Origin: Pseudoalteromonas piscicida
GTDB taxonomy: Bacteria > Pseudomonadota > Gammaproteobacteria > Enterobacterales > Alteromonadaceae
Length of the DNA: 64,000 nucleotides
Direction: 5' to 3'
Assembly: GCF_000238315.3 (NCBI RefSeq)
Contig: NZ_CP011924.1
Location: 62,001 to 126,000, forward strand
The translations under genes and the position numbers were made by a program. Of this stretch, positions 33,773 to 42,815 are shown piece by piece. The notes below the pieces were generated by a model. That model did no database searches. It was not told the origin of the DNA and was given only the letters and a program-made list of their open reading frames with translations. The first letter of the stretch is position 1; each line of letters begins with the position of its first letter.

Positions 33773-34525
33773 TTACAAGCAGTAACCACCGTCAACAGTG
33801 ATGTGCGCACCGCGCATTGCTGTTGACCCTTCGCCAGTTAAAAAGTCTAAGCTTGCTAGCATTTCTGTTGCTTGTAACATGCGCCCTAATGGAATCGACG
33901 ACAACCCTGCATTTAGCTCGGCTATTTGTTGCTCGCTCATTCCTGCTTTATTTTGGATTTCAGTATGAGTCACCCCAGGACGCAGGTGGTTAATACGTAC
34001 TCCACGATCACTCCATTCTAAATTGAGCGTCGCTGCAAGCGCCTCAAATGCGGCTTTGCTAGCGGCATAACTTGCCGCTCCTGCAAAAGCACGCTGTACC
34101 GCAATACTTGATACATAAACAACACTACATGGATTATTCATTACAGGTAACAAGCGTTGTAATAGCATTGCAGGGCCTGTGAAGTTAATAAGCATGGTCG
34201 TATTTAAATCGCTTAGCTCATTGTCAGCAAAAGGTTTTGGATAGAATACACCTGCATTTAAAATCACCGCGTCAAGCTTAATACCTTGTGCTTTTAGCTC
34301 CTCTGGTAAGCTTTCAAAGTGGGCTGGAACGCTGCTGTCACAGATTAGCCCTAGCACTTGTGAGGGATGGCTTGCGCATGCTAGCAGTTGGTTTTCGACC
34401 GTTGCAATTTTGTCTTTGTTTCTTCCCGTAAAAATGACTTTCCAGCCTTGGGTGAGGTAATGCTTGGCAGCTGCAAATCCAATTCCAGCGGTTGCGCCAG
34501 TGATCAAGATGGTTGGTAATGATAT
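33773..34525 (-). CDS. Short-chain dehydrogenase/reductase with probable AUA start
   Basis: The SDR signatures are clear: ITGATAGIGFAAA (cofactor turn), NAGVFYP, the catalytic Ser/Tyr/Lys (VYVSSIA...SYAASKAAF), and a C-terminal ITVDGGYCL. No ATG or GTG opens the frame. The only standard start is TTG at 34507, which begins in the middle of the first beta strand with no ribosome site. Upstream in frame, AAGGA at good spacing is followed by ATA (34525-34523), giving a normal N-terminus of Ser-Leu-Pro-Thr-Ile-Leu before the glycine motif. I therefore suggest 250 residues with a rare AUA start. It is divergent from a LysR gene. Confidence 0.78.
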   Translation of the reverse strand: MSLPTILITGATAGIGFAAAKHYLTQGWKVIFTGRNKDKIATVENQLLACASHPSQVLGLICDSSVPAHFESLPEELKAQGIKLDAVILNAGVFYPKPFADNELSDLNTTMLINFTGPAMLLQRLLPVMNNPCSVVYVSSIAVQRAFAGAASYAASKAAFEALAATLNLEWSDRGVRINHLRPGVTHTEIQNKAGMSEQQIAELNAGLSSIPLGRMLQATEMLASLDFLTGEGSTAMRGAHITVDGGYCL

Positions 34526-34636
34526 GGTAAATCCTTATGCGTTATACGATGGTATAAATGACATTGTAGTGATTGCAATTCGTGCTGATAAGATGATAAA
34601 AAACGAATTGATAAGTTCTCTTAGAGAAACAATGAA

Positions 34637-35542
34637 ATGGAATTACACAAGCAATTAGAAAATTTGTATTTATTTAGGCTAGTGGCCTCTATAGGTAGTT
34701 TTCAGGGCGCTGCCGATAAAGTGCAGTTACCACGCTCGTCAGTCAGTAAGCGCATATCGCAGCTAGAGCAGCAGCTCAATGTGCGTTTATTAGAGCGCAG
34801 TACGCGTAAATTGGCACTGACCCAAAGCGGCAGCCAATTACTCAAAAGTACCGAAAAGTTACAGGAAGTATTAAGCCAGACTGAGCAGTTAAGTGAGCAG
34901 CAACGTTTAACACCAAGCGGTAAGGTAAAGATCAGCTGCTCGACCTTGATGGCTGAGCGCTATTTGCTGGCTAAACTACATGATATTTCTAAACAGTTTC
35001 CTGATATACGCTTCGAGCTGAACTTGACGGACGATATTGTTGATTTAATCGATAATCAGATAGATATTGCTATCCGAATAGGGCATTTACCTGATTCTTC
35101 ATTACTTGCTAAGAAAATCGGTGAAAAATCTTTTGCTTGGTTTGCCAGTCCGGAGTATTTGGCTGTAGCCGGCACGCCTGACTCTCCCGATGCTTTATTG
35201 AGTCATCGTTGCTTGGTATTTAAAAATAAAGGCACCACCATGGACAAATGGCCATTTGTCCATCAAAACGGTCAGGTGTTCAACATCAAGCCCCATGCCG
35301 TAGCGTATTGTGATGATGCCCGTGCAATGGTGCAACTGGCGGTGTTTGGACAGGGGATTGTGATGGGAGACCCTTACTACGTTCAACAGGAATTAAACCA
35401 AGGTCAGTTGGTGCCTATTTTAACTCAATACGCACATCCTGACCGCCAACCAATTCATTTAGTGTGTTTAGGTAAACAAGGCCGCAGTAAAGCCGTACAG
35501 TGTGTATGGGAAGCATTAAGCCATAGTTTGAATAGGATGTAA
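34637..35542 (+). CDS. LysR-type transcriptional regulator
   Basis: The 301-residue protein has a standard N-terminal helix-turn-helix (SFQGAADKVQLPRSSVSKRISQLEQQLNVRLLERSTRKLALTQSG). The effector domain (about 90-295) has the DLIDNQIDIAIRIGHLPDSSL segment of the CrgA/DmlR-like group. It is divergent from the SDR gene, with a 111-bp shared spacer, and is likely to regulate it. I saw no strong palindrome in the spacer. Confidence 0.85.
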   Translation: MELHKQLENLYLFRLVASIGSFQGAADKVQLPRSSVSKRISQLEQQLNVRLLERSTRKLALTQSGSQLLKSTEKLQEVLSQTEQLSEQQRLTPSGKVKISCSTLMAERYLLAKLHDISKQFPDIRFELNLTDDIVDLIDNQIDIAIRIGHLPDSSLLAKKIGEKSFAWFASPEYLAVAGTPDSPDALLSHRCLVFKNKGTTMDKWPFVHQNGQVFNIKPHAVAYCDDARAMVQLAVFGQGIVMGDPYYVQQELNQGQLVPILTQYAHPDRQPIHLVCLGKQGRSKAVQCVWEALSHSLNRM

Positions 35543-35616
35543 TTGTGGCGTCAGGTTCAATCACTTCAACAGAACTGGTATTCTACGCTGCATACTGAGT
35601 AAGTGAGAGTAAAGAG

Positions 35617-35865
35617 ATGATCAACGATAAAGATATCATTGAAACCTTGGACGAGCTGGAAGCTTTTTTGTTGCTAATTGATAACGGTGGCTTAGGGTTA
35701 CAAAACGTGGCTGGTGTGGCGCTGGCAACGAACAACAGCGATGGTAGACCATTTATTGCGATTTTGGATGATAAACACCAATTGTTGTTGGGTCGTTGGG
35801 TATCTCAAGACGTGTATGAAAACGGCAAAGACATGGTTCGTTACGGACCAAAGAAAGCACATTAA
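35617..35865 (+). CDS. Small conserved-looking protein of unknown function
   Basis: The 82-residue protein is acidic at the N-terminus (MINDKDIIETLDELEAFLLLID), then has beta-like strands (RPFIAILDDKHQLLLGRWV). There is no signal or membrane segment. It is a single gene with AGAGTAAAGAG upstream and its own terminator. I cannot place the family. Confidence 0.55.
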   Translation: MINDKDIIETLDELEAFLLLIDNGGLGLQNVAGVALATNNSDGRPFIAILDDKHQLLLGRWVSQDVYENGKDMVRYGPKKAH

Positions 35866-35896
35866 CATCTTTTGAGTAGCCGCATCACTGGATTTA

Positions 35897-35930
35897 GGAT
35901 TGGAGTGCAGGATAAACCTGCTTCCAATCC
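35897..35930 (+). terminator. Rho-independent terminator
   Basis: GGATTGGA...GCAGG (35897-35911) pairs with CCTGC...TCCAATCC (35917-35930), with a small internal bulge and a 5-nt loop, followed by GTTTTG. It serves the rightward gene ending at 35865. Confidence 0.7.
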
Positions 35931-35965
35931 GTTTTGTCGGTGGTTATATGAAACTGCATCTGTGC

Positions 35966-37351
35966 TTAAGCGTTGTTTTCAATATACACGGAATCGCTTG
36001 CCATAAGCTCTATGGCGACGATTTCAGAACGATTCATGGTGAGTTTATATCTTTCTAACTGTATTCCCTGAGAAGATTTAAACCGCATTACCAAGTTGAT
36101 TTGATAGCGACGTTCAACTGACTTTTTAGAGACCTTTTTCCCTTCAAGGCTATAAAGCTTTCCTGCGCCTTTTTTTAGATAGCGTACAAACGAACTCATG
36201 TTAAAGGTGATACGTTGTTGTACTTCTTCGTAACCGGGTAAAAACTCATCAATATGCACTTGGTTTTTACAGCAAAAATGCAGAAGATGCGCAGCTTGTT
36301 TATTTTGCTGTCGACGCTTCTTTAGCAGCTTATCAACGTCTTCTGGTAGGTCTTTTTTACGAATATGTTCCAGCCATATCGTTTGTGTACAAACGATAGC
36401 GTCCGTCACTGAGTTTTTAAACTTGTTGCGCCACTTTGGCCGGCCGCGTTGAATATGACGCCATGCCCACTGGGTTAAGTCTTCTTTGAATGTTTCTCTA
36501 AGGCCATAAATTACCCCAAGCAAAGCGATAAGGGCGACGGTGACTTCTTGAAAGTTAGAGCGGGCGTTGAGCACAATAAACATCACGAAGGCCATGATAA
36601 TACCAGTAACCACACCGCGAACTAAACGCTTTAGATTGGTACTTAAGTCGATGGTTTGTTTGTTAAAAACAACGCCATATTCGATGAGTCTTTCAAGCAA
36701 TTTCATTTTATTGGTAATGCGGTTTGGGTCGTCCAACGTGACTTGCGAGTTGTAGCTCTGCTCCTCGCGGTATTGGCTTTCTCGTTGACAGAAACTAACA
36801 ATACAGCTTCGCTCATGACTAAAATCGCTTGACTTCGGCCCGCTGGAGAGGAGTTTCAAAAACGCTTGCTCAGTATGCCAGCTGAGGTAGTTATCTGCGT
36901 TTTGATAGTAAGGCTTAAGCTTATTATCTGGCGGCGTGTAACGCCTGAGCTTCTTCAATAGGCGTTCGGTTTCTTCCACCAATAATTGTGCGGCTGGATA
37001 AAACTCATCAGCCTCTTTTAGCTTCAATGTCTGCTTTACATCGGCATCTAGCGCAATGCGGATCTGGTAGCAAAATAGATTTAGATTAACGCGGTAATCC
37101 GTTTTTTGACCTTTGCTTTGGCTGATAAAGCGGCTACGTACCAAGGGGAGGTGGAGCTGTTCCGAGTAATATGCACTGTGGCTTTTTATATTGGCATTAA
37201 AGTAGTCTACTTCGTTCAACGTGTTGGTATTAATCCCCATATCGGTTGGGATTGAAAAATACAGGTCGAGTTGGTTTGTCTCTTTGGGAAGGAGTTGATA
37301 GTTGATTTTAAAAGATAAGCTTTCGTCTTGACTTAGTTTGGCTCTGCTCAC
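35966..37351 (-). CDS. Large protein with central membrane hairpin, unknown
   Basis: The 461-residue protein starts at GTG (37351), with AAGGAGG 12 nt upstream and no in-frame ATG nearby. Residues 1-235 are soluble. Two membrane helices follow (LVRGVVTGIIMAFVMFIVL, VTVALIALLGVIYGL), and then a basic soluble C-terminus (about 290-461). There is no signal peptide, so both ends are probably cytoplasmic. No family recognised. It appears to be a single gene; a 237-bp gap with a hairpin separates it from the MBL gene. Confidence 0.6.
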   Translation of the reverse strand: MSRAKLSQDESLSFKINYQLLPKETNQLDLYFSIPTDMGINTNTLNEVDYFNANIKSHSAYYSEQLHLPLVRSRFISQSKGQKTDYRVNLNLFCYQIRIALDADVKQTLKLKEADEFYPAAQLLVEETERLLKKLRRYTPPDNKLKPYYQNADNYLSWHTEQAFLKLLSSGPKSSDFSHERSCIVSFCQRESQYREEQSYNSQVTLDDPNRITNKMKLLERLIEYGVVFNKQTIDLSTNLKRLVRGVVTGIIMAFVMFIVLNARSNFQEVTVALIALLGVIYGLRETFKEDLTQWAWRHIQRGRPKWRNKFKNSVTDAIVCTQTIWLEHIRKKDLPEDVDKLLKKRRQQNKQAAHLLHFCCKNQVHIDEFLPGYEEVQQRITFNMSSFVRYLKKGAGKLYSLEGKKVSKKSVERRYQINLVMRFKSSQGIQLERYKLTMNRSEIVAIELMASDSVYIENNA

Positions 37352-37588
37352 TCGGGTATGGTGCCTCCTTGAATTAACACTTTGTAATTATAACACATTA
37401 ACCTGAACAAAACCGGAATAGGCCTTATAACTACTTGTTGTATCTGTTTTTATTAATTGTTTTTTGTTGTCATCTATACCACTTTTTAGCCAATAAAAAG
37501 CATAATTAACCATCACTGAGAAAAGCTAGAAAATAGGAGGCTTTATAACGCACCAAATCAATTAGAGACTTGGTGCGCTAGCATAAGG

Positions 37589-38671
37589 TTATAGGTGCAC
37601 TGAATCACCTTCATTTAAAATATACAGTGGCGTTTGGGCTTTTAGCACTTGTTGCATATGCAGTAAGCGGAAAAGCGCTGAATGCGAAGTTTTATCTCCC
37701 ATTTTCCAACTAGCATTACCGTAGCCCCACGGCACCATAACCTTGCAGCCCAGCTCTTTTGCGGCAGTCAGTGCATCTTCTGGTGTGGTGTGTACTTTAC
37801 GATACCAATCAGGATGTTCTTCGCTGTAGTATGAGGCAATTGGAAGTAGGCACACATCAATATCACCGTATTTTTCTTGAATGTCTTTAAAGTGCGGTGA
37901 ATATCCAGTATCTCCAGCAAAAAATAGAGTCTTGCCTTGGTGTTCTAATATCCAGCCACCCCATAGTGCAGCGCCATGATCTTCGTATAAAAACGGCACC
38001 CAAATACGGCTGCTGAAGTGATTTGCAGGCACAAAGTGTGCGGTTACTTCACCAAGTTGTTTGCTTGAATACCACTCCATTTCAGAAACTTTGTATCCAT
38101 CTTCAGGAAAGTGCTCTGCAAATCCAAGCGGGGTGAGGTAATTTGGTCCAGTACCAATCGCTTCGATATCGCTCTTGTTAAAATGATCGTAATGAATGTG
38201 GGAGTACATAACCGCATTGGTTTGCTGTAACTCTGTTTGACTGAGCTGTGCAGGTTGCTTGCGATTAAACCCTTCTGAGAGGCGAAATGCCCAGTTTACA
38301 GGCCAGTCAAATTGAGCCGTGACGGGGTCAAACAAAAACTGTTGCCCATCTTTGGTGTTGACTTTAAAACTCGCATGTCCGAGCCATTGGATAGCAAAGC
38401 CGGTATTGAGCGAGAGAGTGGGGTTGTTGCCAACGTACGTGCAATCTTGCATTTCGGACTGACATTGAATTTGTTGGGTGACTGGATAGCAGTTTTCTTC
38501 GCAGGTCACGGGATAATCTTTAAACTTATTGTAGATGTTGGAATATCTATCTTCATACCCTTCTACAGAGCTATGTTTTACCGCGGAAGACTCAGATTTT
38601 ATTCGCTCTACAACATTACTATTACTGCAGCCTGTTAATGTGATTATGACTGCCAAAGCAAGCCTTTTCAT
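37589..38671 (-). CDS. Lipoprotein metallo-beta-lactamase-fold hydrolase (NAPE-PLD/UlaG-like)
   Basis: I chose the second of two in-frame ATGs (38671), because AAGGA is then 6 nt upstream. The lipoprotein signal is LAVIITLTGCS. The metal site is complete: SHIHYDHF (HxHxDH), PANHFSS, FAGDTGYS and a C-terminal HTTPEDA. The order and the IQWLGHASF entry fit the NAPE-phospholipase D / UlaG-like branch. It is probably a membrane-anchored phosphodiesterase acting on lipid head groups; the substrate is inferred from family resemblance only. Confidence 0.8.
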   Translation of the reverse strand: MKRLALAVIITLTGCSNSNVVERIKSESSAVKHSSVEGYEDRYSNIYNKFKDYPVTCEENCYPVTQQIQCQSEMQDCTYVGNNPTLSLNTGFAIQWLGHASFKVNTKDGQQFLFDPVTAQFDWPVNWAFRLSEGFNRKQPAQLSQTELQQTNAVMYSHIHYDHFNKSDIEAIGTGPNYLTPLGFAEHFPEDGYKVSEMEWYSSKQLGEVTAHFVPANHFSSRIWVPFLYEDHGAALWGGWILEHQGKTLFFAGDTGYSPHFKDIQEKYGDIDVCLLPIASYYSEEHPDWYRKVHTTPEDALTAAKELGCKVMVPWGYGNASWKMGDKTSHSALFRLLHMQQVLKAQTPLYILNEGDSVHL

Positions 38672-38756
38672 GCCCATTCCTTTTTATAATTATTAGTTAT
38701 TTTTTGGAGTTTACCAATAAAAGGGAATGGGGTGTAGCGGTGAATTAAGCCTTAGG

Positions 38757-38789
38757 TGAGAGTTGGATTAGTGTATAACCCAACTCTCA
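38757..38789 (-). terminator. Stem-loop after the BaeR-like gene
   Basis: TGAGAGTTGG (38757-38766) pairs perfectly with CCAACTCTCA (38780-38789) over a 13-nt loop, 15 bp past the stop of the leftward response regulator. Confidence 0.6.
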
Positions 38790-38803
38790 TTGTAGGTTAG
38801 AGA

Positions 38804-39502
38804 CTAGGAATTACGTTCCTGCGCCTCAAACTTATATCCCGCTCCGTAAATAGAGTGGATAAAGTCGTATTTAGGCGCGATGCTTTGCAGTTTTTTACGA
38901 ATATTTTTAATATGGCTATCTATGGTTCTGTCGCTAACAATGTGGCTGTCATCGTAGATGTGATCCATCAATAAGTCGCGGCTATAAATTCGGCATGGGT
39001 GTCCGTACATTGCCTTTAAGAGCATAAACTCGACATAAGTGAGTGTCGCTCTCGCGTCAAGGAAGGAGACAAACAAGCTCTCTTCGTCCAATTTAAGTTT
39101 GCTCTCGGTTTCTGACACTGTGCCGCGCTCATTTAGCGTCACGCGTCTTAAAATCGCTTTCACCCTTGCGACGACTTCTTTTGGACTATAAGGTTTACAC
39201 ACATAATCATCAGCACCCACTTCAAGACCAAGGAGACGATCGATTTCTTCTACTTTGGCGGTGATCATGACAATTGGCACGTTAGAATAAGTTCTGATCC
39301 GCTTGCAAATTTCGATACCGTCAAGATTAGGCAGCATGAGGTCGAGTAAGATAAGGGCGGGTTGCTGTTGTTTAAAAGCCTCTTCAGCTAAAGCGCCATC
39401 ATGAACACAATGGCTGGTATACTCGGCTTGAGCCAAATACTTACTTAAAATATCGGCAAGTTTTGGTTCATCTTCGACAATTAAAATATGTTTGTTTGGC
39501 AC
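38804..39502 (-). CDS. baeR: OmpR-family response regulator, BaeR-like
   Basis: The 232-residue protein has a receiver domain (residues 1-120; phosphoacceptor Asp in LILLDLMLPNLDG, Lys in VCKPYSPKEV). The C-terminal winged helix is at about 135-228 (TYVEFMLLKAMYGHPCRIYSRDLLMDHIY, SDRTIDSHIKNIRKKL, HSIYGAGYKFE). The segment EEIDRLLGLEVGADDYVCKPYSP is close to BaeR of enteric bacteria, an envelope-stress and efflux regulator. It is 15 bp after the kinase gene. The symbol reflects sequence resemblance; the regulon here may differ. Confidence 0.75.
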   Translation of the reverse strand: MPNKHILIVEDEPKLADILSKYLAQAEYTSHCVHDGALAEEAFKQQQPALILLDLMLPNLDGIEICKRIRTYSNVPIVMITAKVEEIDRLLGLEVGADDYVCKPYSPKEVVARVKAILRRVTLNERGTVSETESKLKLDEESLFVSFLDARATLTYVEFMLLKAMYGHPCRIYSRDLLMDHIYDDSHIVSDRTIDSHIKNIRKKLQSIAPKYDFIHSIYGAGYKFEAQERNS

Positions 39503-39517
39503 GGGGGAAACTCATTA

Positions 39518-40987
39518 TTATTTCAGTTCAATAATAATAGCGAGACCACCCAGTTCGCTCAAGTCCGCAGTGATTTTTCCGTTGTGGGCAGCAACAATAC
39601 TTTGGCAAATGGCTAAACCAAGGCCAGAGCCACCCGTTTTTCTACTCCGCGCTTCCTCTACTCGATAGAGCCTATCAAATAGTTTGTTTAGCTGTTCTTG
39701 TGGTACAGAAGGTGCGCTGTCCTGCCAGTAAATTATCGTTTTATCTTGTCGTTGTATGACTTTTACATCGAGATTTCCCGGTTGTTCAACTGAGGAGTCT
39801 GTGTAACGCAAGGTGTTTTGCAGTAAGTTGTCGAATAGCTGTCCAAGGCGCTGCTCGTCACATTCTAAGGTAATATGTTCGTCGCATTGCAAGGAATAAG
39901 CAAGATGGTGCTTTTCAATTTGGTGACTACTTTTCGCAAACGTGCGTGAGAGCAGGTCGTAAAGGTTTTCGTTATCCATGTTGTAAGTAAGTGCACCGCG
40001 GTCTGACAGCGATAGTTGATGTAAATCGTCCACTAGCCGAGTCAATCGTTGGATCTCTTCATTAAGGGACATAAGTTGTTCAGGATCGCTTGCGATAATG
40101 CCATCAATCATTCCCTCAAGTTCCGCGCGGATCACGGCAATCGGCGTGCGTAGCTCGTGCGAAATATCCGCTATCCATTGCTGCCTAGCTATTTGGTTCT
40201 GTGCTAATGTGTCTGCCAAACGGTTCATATCTCTGGCAAGCAAACCGAGTTCGTCTTTACTCGCGATATCGACGCGAGCATCGTAATTTCCTTGTGTCAG
40301 TGTTTTTGCATTGCGGCGCAACAACACGATTGGGTTGACCATATATTTACTAAAAGGCACGGCAATCACTAAAGTAACCAACAGGGCGACAAGCGCAATG
40401 ATGATGAACTGTTTACGTTGTTGCTCTGCAAACAATTGGTCGAAGTCATTGCGTATCAAGCCACTTTGCTCGACACCTAAGTAGGCGATAATCTGTTCGC
40501 GTTTAGGCTTCGCCAAATGGTCGCTTTGATAGACTGGGAACCACAGCGAAGTCTGCTTACTTTTCGGTGTGCCCATAATAATATTGCCTTGTGCGTCTTT
40601 GATCAGCAGGCGTTTTTTATTGTCAAAACGCGGTGGGGGGCCGTCACGTCTTCTTGGCCCTCCGTCGCCTCTTTCACGATGCCTTGGTGGTGGACGAGAA
40701 TGTTGCCTGTCTCGTGGGCGCTCATCCTCAGAAAGACCATAGAAGCTACGTACTATGCTGTCCCAATCCTCTGAGCCTCGATACACCCAGTCCAAAGAAC
40801 CATGGCGTGCGTAAGTCTCAGCAACTTGCGTTACCACATTTTTGAGCTGTGCCCGAGAGGTATTTTCAAGATAGGCCGTAAAGCTCTTTTCAAACGCTAA
40901 TTTATTGGCGATATAGATAGCCAGCACCAATGTGGTGTTGGCTATCAAAATTATCAGCAATAGTTTGACGCGAATGGTCATTTTCAT
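39518..40987 (-). CDS. baeS: Membrane sensor histidine kinase, BaeS-like
   Basis: The 489-residue kinase has membrane segments at about 7-27 and 190-210, and HAMP at about 210-265. The H-box is WIADISHELRTPIAVIRAE. The catalytic domain has the N-box DNLLQNTLRYTD and G-box KTGGSGLGLAICQS. The periplasmic domain (about 28-190) contains an Arg/Pro/Asp-rich run (about 90-125), unusual for the family and likely disordered. It should phosphorylate the adjacent BaeR-like regulator. It lies 20 bp after a di-heme peroxidase gene on the same strand, so a redox or peroxide link is plausible. Confidence 0.8.
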   Translation of the reverse strand: MKMTIRVKLLLIILIANTTLVLAIYIANKLAFEKSFTAYLENTSRAQLKNVVTQVAETYARHGSLDWVYRGSEDWDSIVRSFYGLSEDERPRDRQHSRPPPRHRERGDGGPRRRDGPPPRFDNKKRLLIKDAQGNIIMGTPKSKQTSLWFPVYQSDHLAKPKREQIIAYLGVEQSGLIRNDFDQLFAEQQRKQFIIIALVALLVTLVIAVPFSKYMVNPIVLLRRNAKTLTQGNYDARVDIASKDELGLLARDMNRLADTLAQNQIARQQWIADISHELRTPIAVIRAELEGMIDGIIASDPEQLMSLNEEIQRLTRLVDDLHQLSLSDRGALTYNMDNENLYDLLSRTFAKSSHQIEKHHLAYSLQCDEHITLECDEQRLGQLFDNLLQNTLRYTDSSVEQPGNLDVKVIQRQDKTIIYWQDSAPSVPQEQLNKLFDRLYRVEEARSRKTGGSGLGLAICQSIVAAHNGKITADLSELGGLAIIIELK

Positions 40988-41007
40988 GGTTGTTGTTATT
41001 CCACCGG

Positions 41008-42504
41008 TTAACGTTGTGCATGCAAGCGTAAATTATCAGGGTCTGGTGTGCGACGGTTTGGCACCCATCTTCTTACGCACTGTTGGTCTTTTGCACACTT
41101 GTCTGTCAAGGCATGTAAAAACGCAACGAGATCCTGCTTTTGTTGTGGCGCTAAATTGGCGGCAACAAAGGGAGATTGGCGCAGTAACGTTAACGCCGCT
41201 TCACTATTTTCTCTCGCTTGTAGGTTTAGTGTGTCACACTGAGCGGTTAAGGAAAACTGCTTTAATCCACAAGCACCACCACGTTGAAAAAATTGCTCGA
41301 CGGTTTGCTCAGGATTTGAGTAATGATTGACCACCTGTTCTAACGACTCGTAGGCTCCTGCGTGACCATATGGCGCAGTCAGAGCAACATTGATTAAGCT
41401 CGGGACTCTAAACGCAAATTGGTTGCGAGGCGAGGGGTCAATTGCAGCGCGTCCGATATCGGCCTGATTATCTTGTGTACCAATACCATACTGTGGAAAG
41501 GCGAGGTTAAAGAAACCATCGTTAGTGAAACGTTCACCACTGTGGCACCCAACACATCCTGCACCGCCTTCAGCTACTGGAGTAAAAAAGAGTTTAGCAC
41601 CACGTTTTTGTTGATCGTTAAGTGCGCCACGGTCACCACGGGCATAGCGATGCCAATCGGTATCCACCATCACAAATGACGCTTGATACTGGCCGAGCGC
41701 AAAGGCAATACTATCAAAGGTAATTAAGGTTTGCGCGTCAGCTTGTGAGTTGAATGCTTCTCTAAAGGCTTGAAGCCAATCATTAGTGGCCAAGCCTCCT
41801 GCCTCTTCACCGTAATCGCCAATACGCTGGGCTAAGTGTGAGCGAACTTGTTCATTGGTTTCGGCACTTTCGAAAGCCTCTCCACGCATTTCTTCACGAG
41901 AGGTGACAGGAAAGCGAGACAGGGTTGCAACTAGTGAATCTGCCGCGTTTACATCTGGTTGGTTAAAGCCTGAATCAGGCGTACTGATAAAACTGCTTTC
42001 ATCGCCCTGGTCGTCAGTGATAGTCACACGTTGAACACGACCGTCCCAAAATAAAGCGTTGTTGGCAAATCCGGTATTAAAAATGGTGGGAGAGTTACGT
42101 GGAATATTGATGTCATCGTTGACTGCTTGACGACCTGGGCCTATCACATCACTTTCTACTGCGTTTGTACCTATTGGCAACGAAAGGCCATCGGCACCAC
42201 CGAGCCTTGGATCGTGACAGCTCGCACAGGCGACTGATTTTTCTCCCCCAAGGGCTTTGCTAAAAAATAACTGCATGCCGAGCTGAGCAATGGGATCTGA
42301 GATCCTCGGCAGTTGTTGCGCACCCGCAACTCTGCCAGTAATACCGCGAGCAGTAATAATTTCTGAGAGTTCATCATCCAGTGCCGAGTTCGGTTGTGGC
42401 TGGCCTGGAGGCGGAGGTGGTAGAGGTTTATGTTGTGCAGCTATTGGTAAACTTGCCACCGCGGTAACAAGTGCTATTGCACGTAGAAAGTTCGCGTTGT
42501 TCAT
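41008..42504 (-). CDS. Secreted di-heme cytochrome c peroxidase / MauG-like protein
   Basis: I chose the ATG at 42504 (498 residues), which starts the signal peptide MNNANFLRAIALVTAVASLPIAAQ; a longer frame upstream has no signal-like start. Two heme-binding motifs, CASCHD and CVGCHS, lie in the order and spacing of bacterial cytochrome c peroxidases, with a Pro-rich mature N-terminus (PLPPPPPGQPQP). The function is peroxide reduction, or protein or quinone oxidation, in the periplasm. It is the first gene of a transcript that continues into the BaeS/BaeR-like pair. Extra cysteines near the C-terminus (GACGLKQFSLTAQC, DKCAKDQQC) are notable. Confidence 0.82.
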   Translation of the reverse strand: MNNANFLRAIALVTAVASLPIAAQHKPLPPPPPGQPQPNSALDDELSEIITARGITGRVAGAQQLPRISDPIAQLGMQLFFSKALGGEKSVACASCHDPRLGGADGLSLPIGTNAVESDVIGPGRQAVNDDINIPRNSPTIFNTGFANNALFWDGRVQRVTITDDQGDESSFISTPDSGFNQPDVNAADSLVATLSRFPVTSREEMRGEAFESAETNEQVRSHLAQRIGDYGEEAGGLATNDWLQAFREAFNSQADAQTLITFDSIAFALGQYQASFVMVDTDWHRYARGDRGALNDQQKRGAKLFFTPVAEGGAGCVGCHSGERFTNDGFFNLAFPQYGIGTQDNQADIGRAAIDPSPRNQFAFRVPSLINVALTAPYGHAGAYESLEQVVNHYSNPEQTVEQFFQRGGACGLKQFSLTAQCDTLNLQARENSEAALTLLRQSPFVAANLAPQQKQDLVAFLHALTDKCAKDQQCVRRWVPNRRTPDPDNLRLHAQR

Positions 42505-42815
42505 CGTTATTCCAAACCTTATTGTGATTCGAGTTTTAAAATTGGCAGGCAAAAGTGCAGAGAATGTGAAAATTGAATTTTTTATATTTTGAGTTTTGGT
42601 GACTACCAATTACTTCCTAGTTGACAGAGGTAATGAAAATGTTAACATTTACCTTTGTTTGGAACGTTCTTTTTTTTGGGGCTAGAGCTGAACGCTATTG
42701 TTCTCTATTTAGCTGTTATCAAATTTTCCTGTCATATAAAAATTATTTAAAAGTCTATTGCCAGTATTAGGCATAACAAAGAAGTAGAAATTTAATAACT
42801 AAAAGGAATCATTTA
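42505..42815. other. Divergent promoter region
   Basis: This stretch between the peroxidase and the secreted protein at 42816 is AT-rich. It has a poly-T patch (about 42669-42679), but I see no gene, repeat or confident operator. It must hold both promoters. Confidence 0.4.

Noticed and set aside
41048..41330. Plus-strand frames opposite the di-heme peroxidase
   Set aside because: Shadow frames of a clear gene on the other strand; composition is not protein-like.
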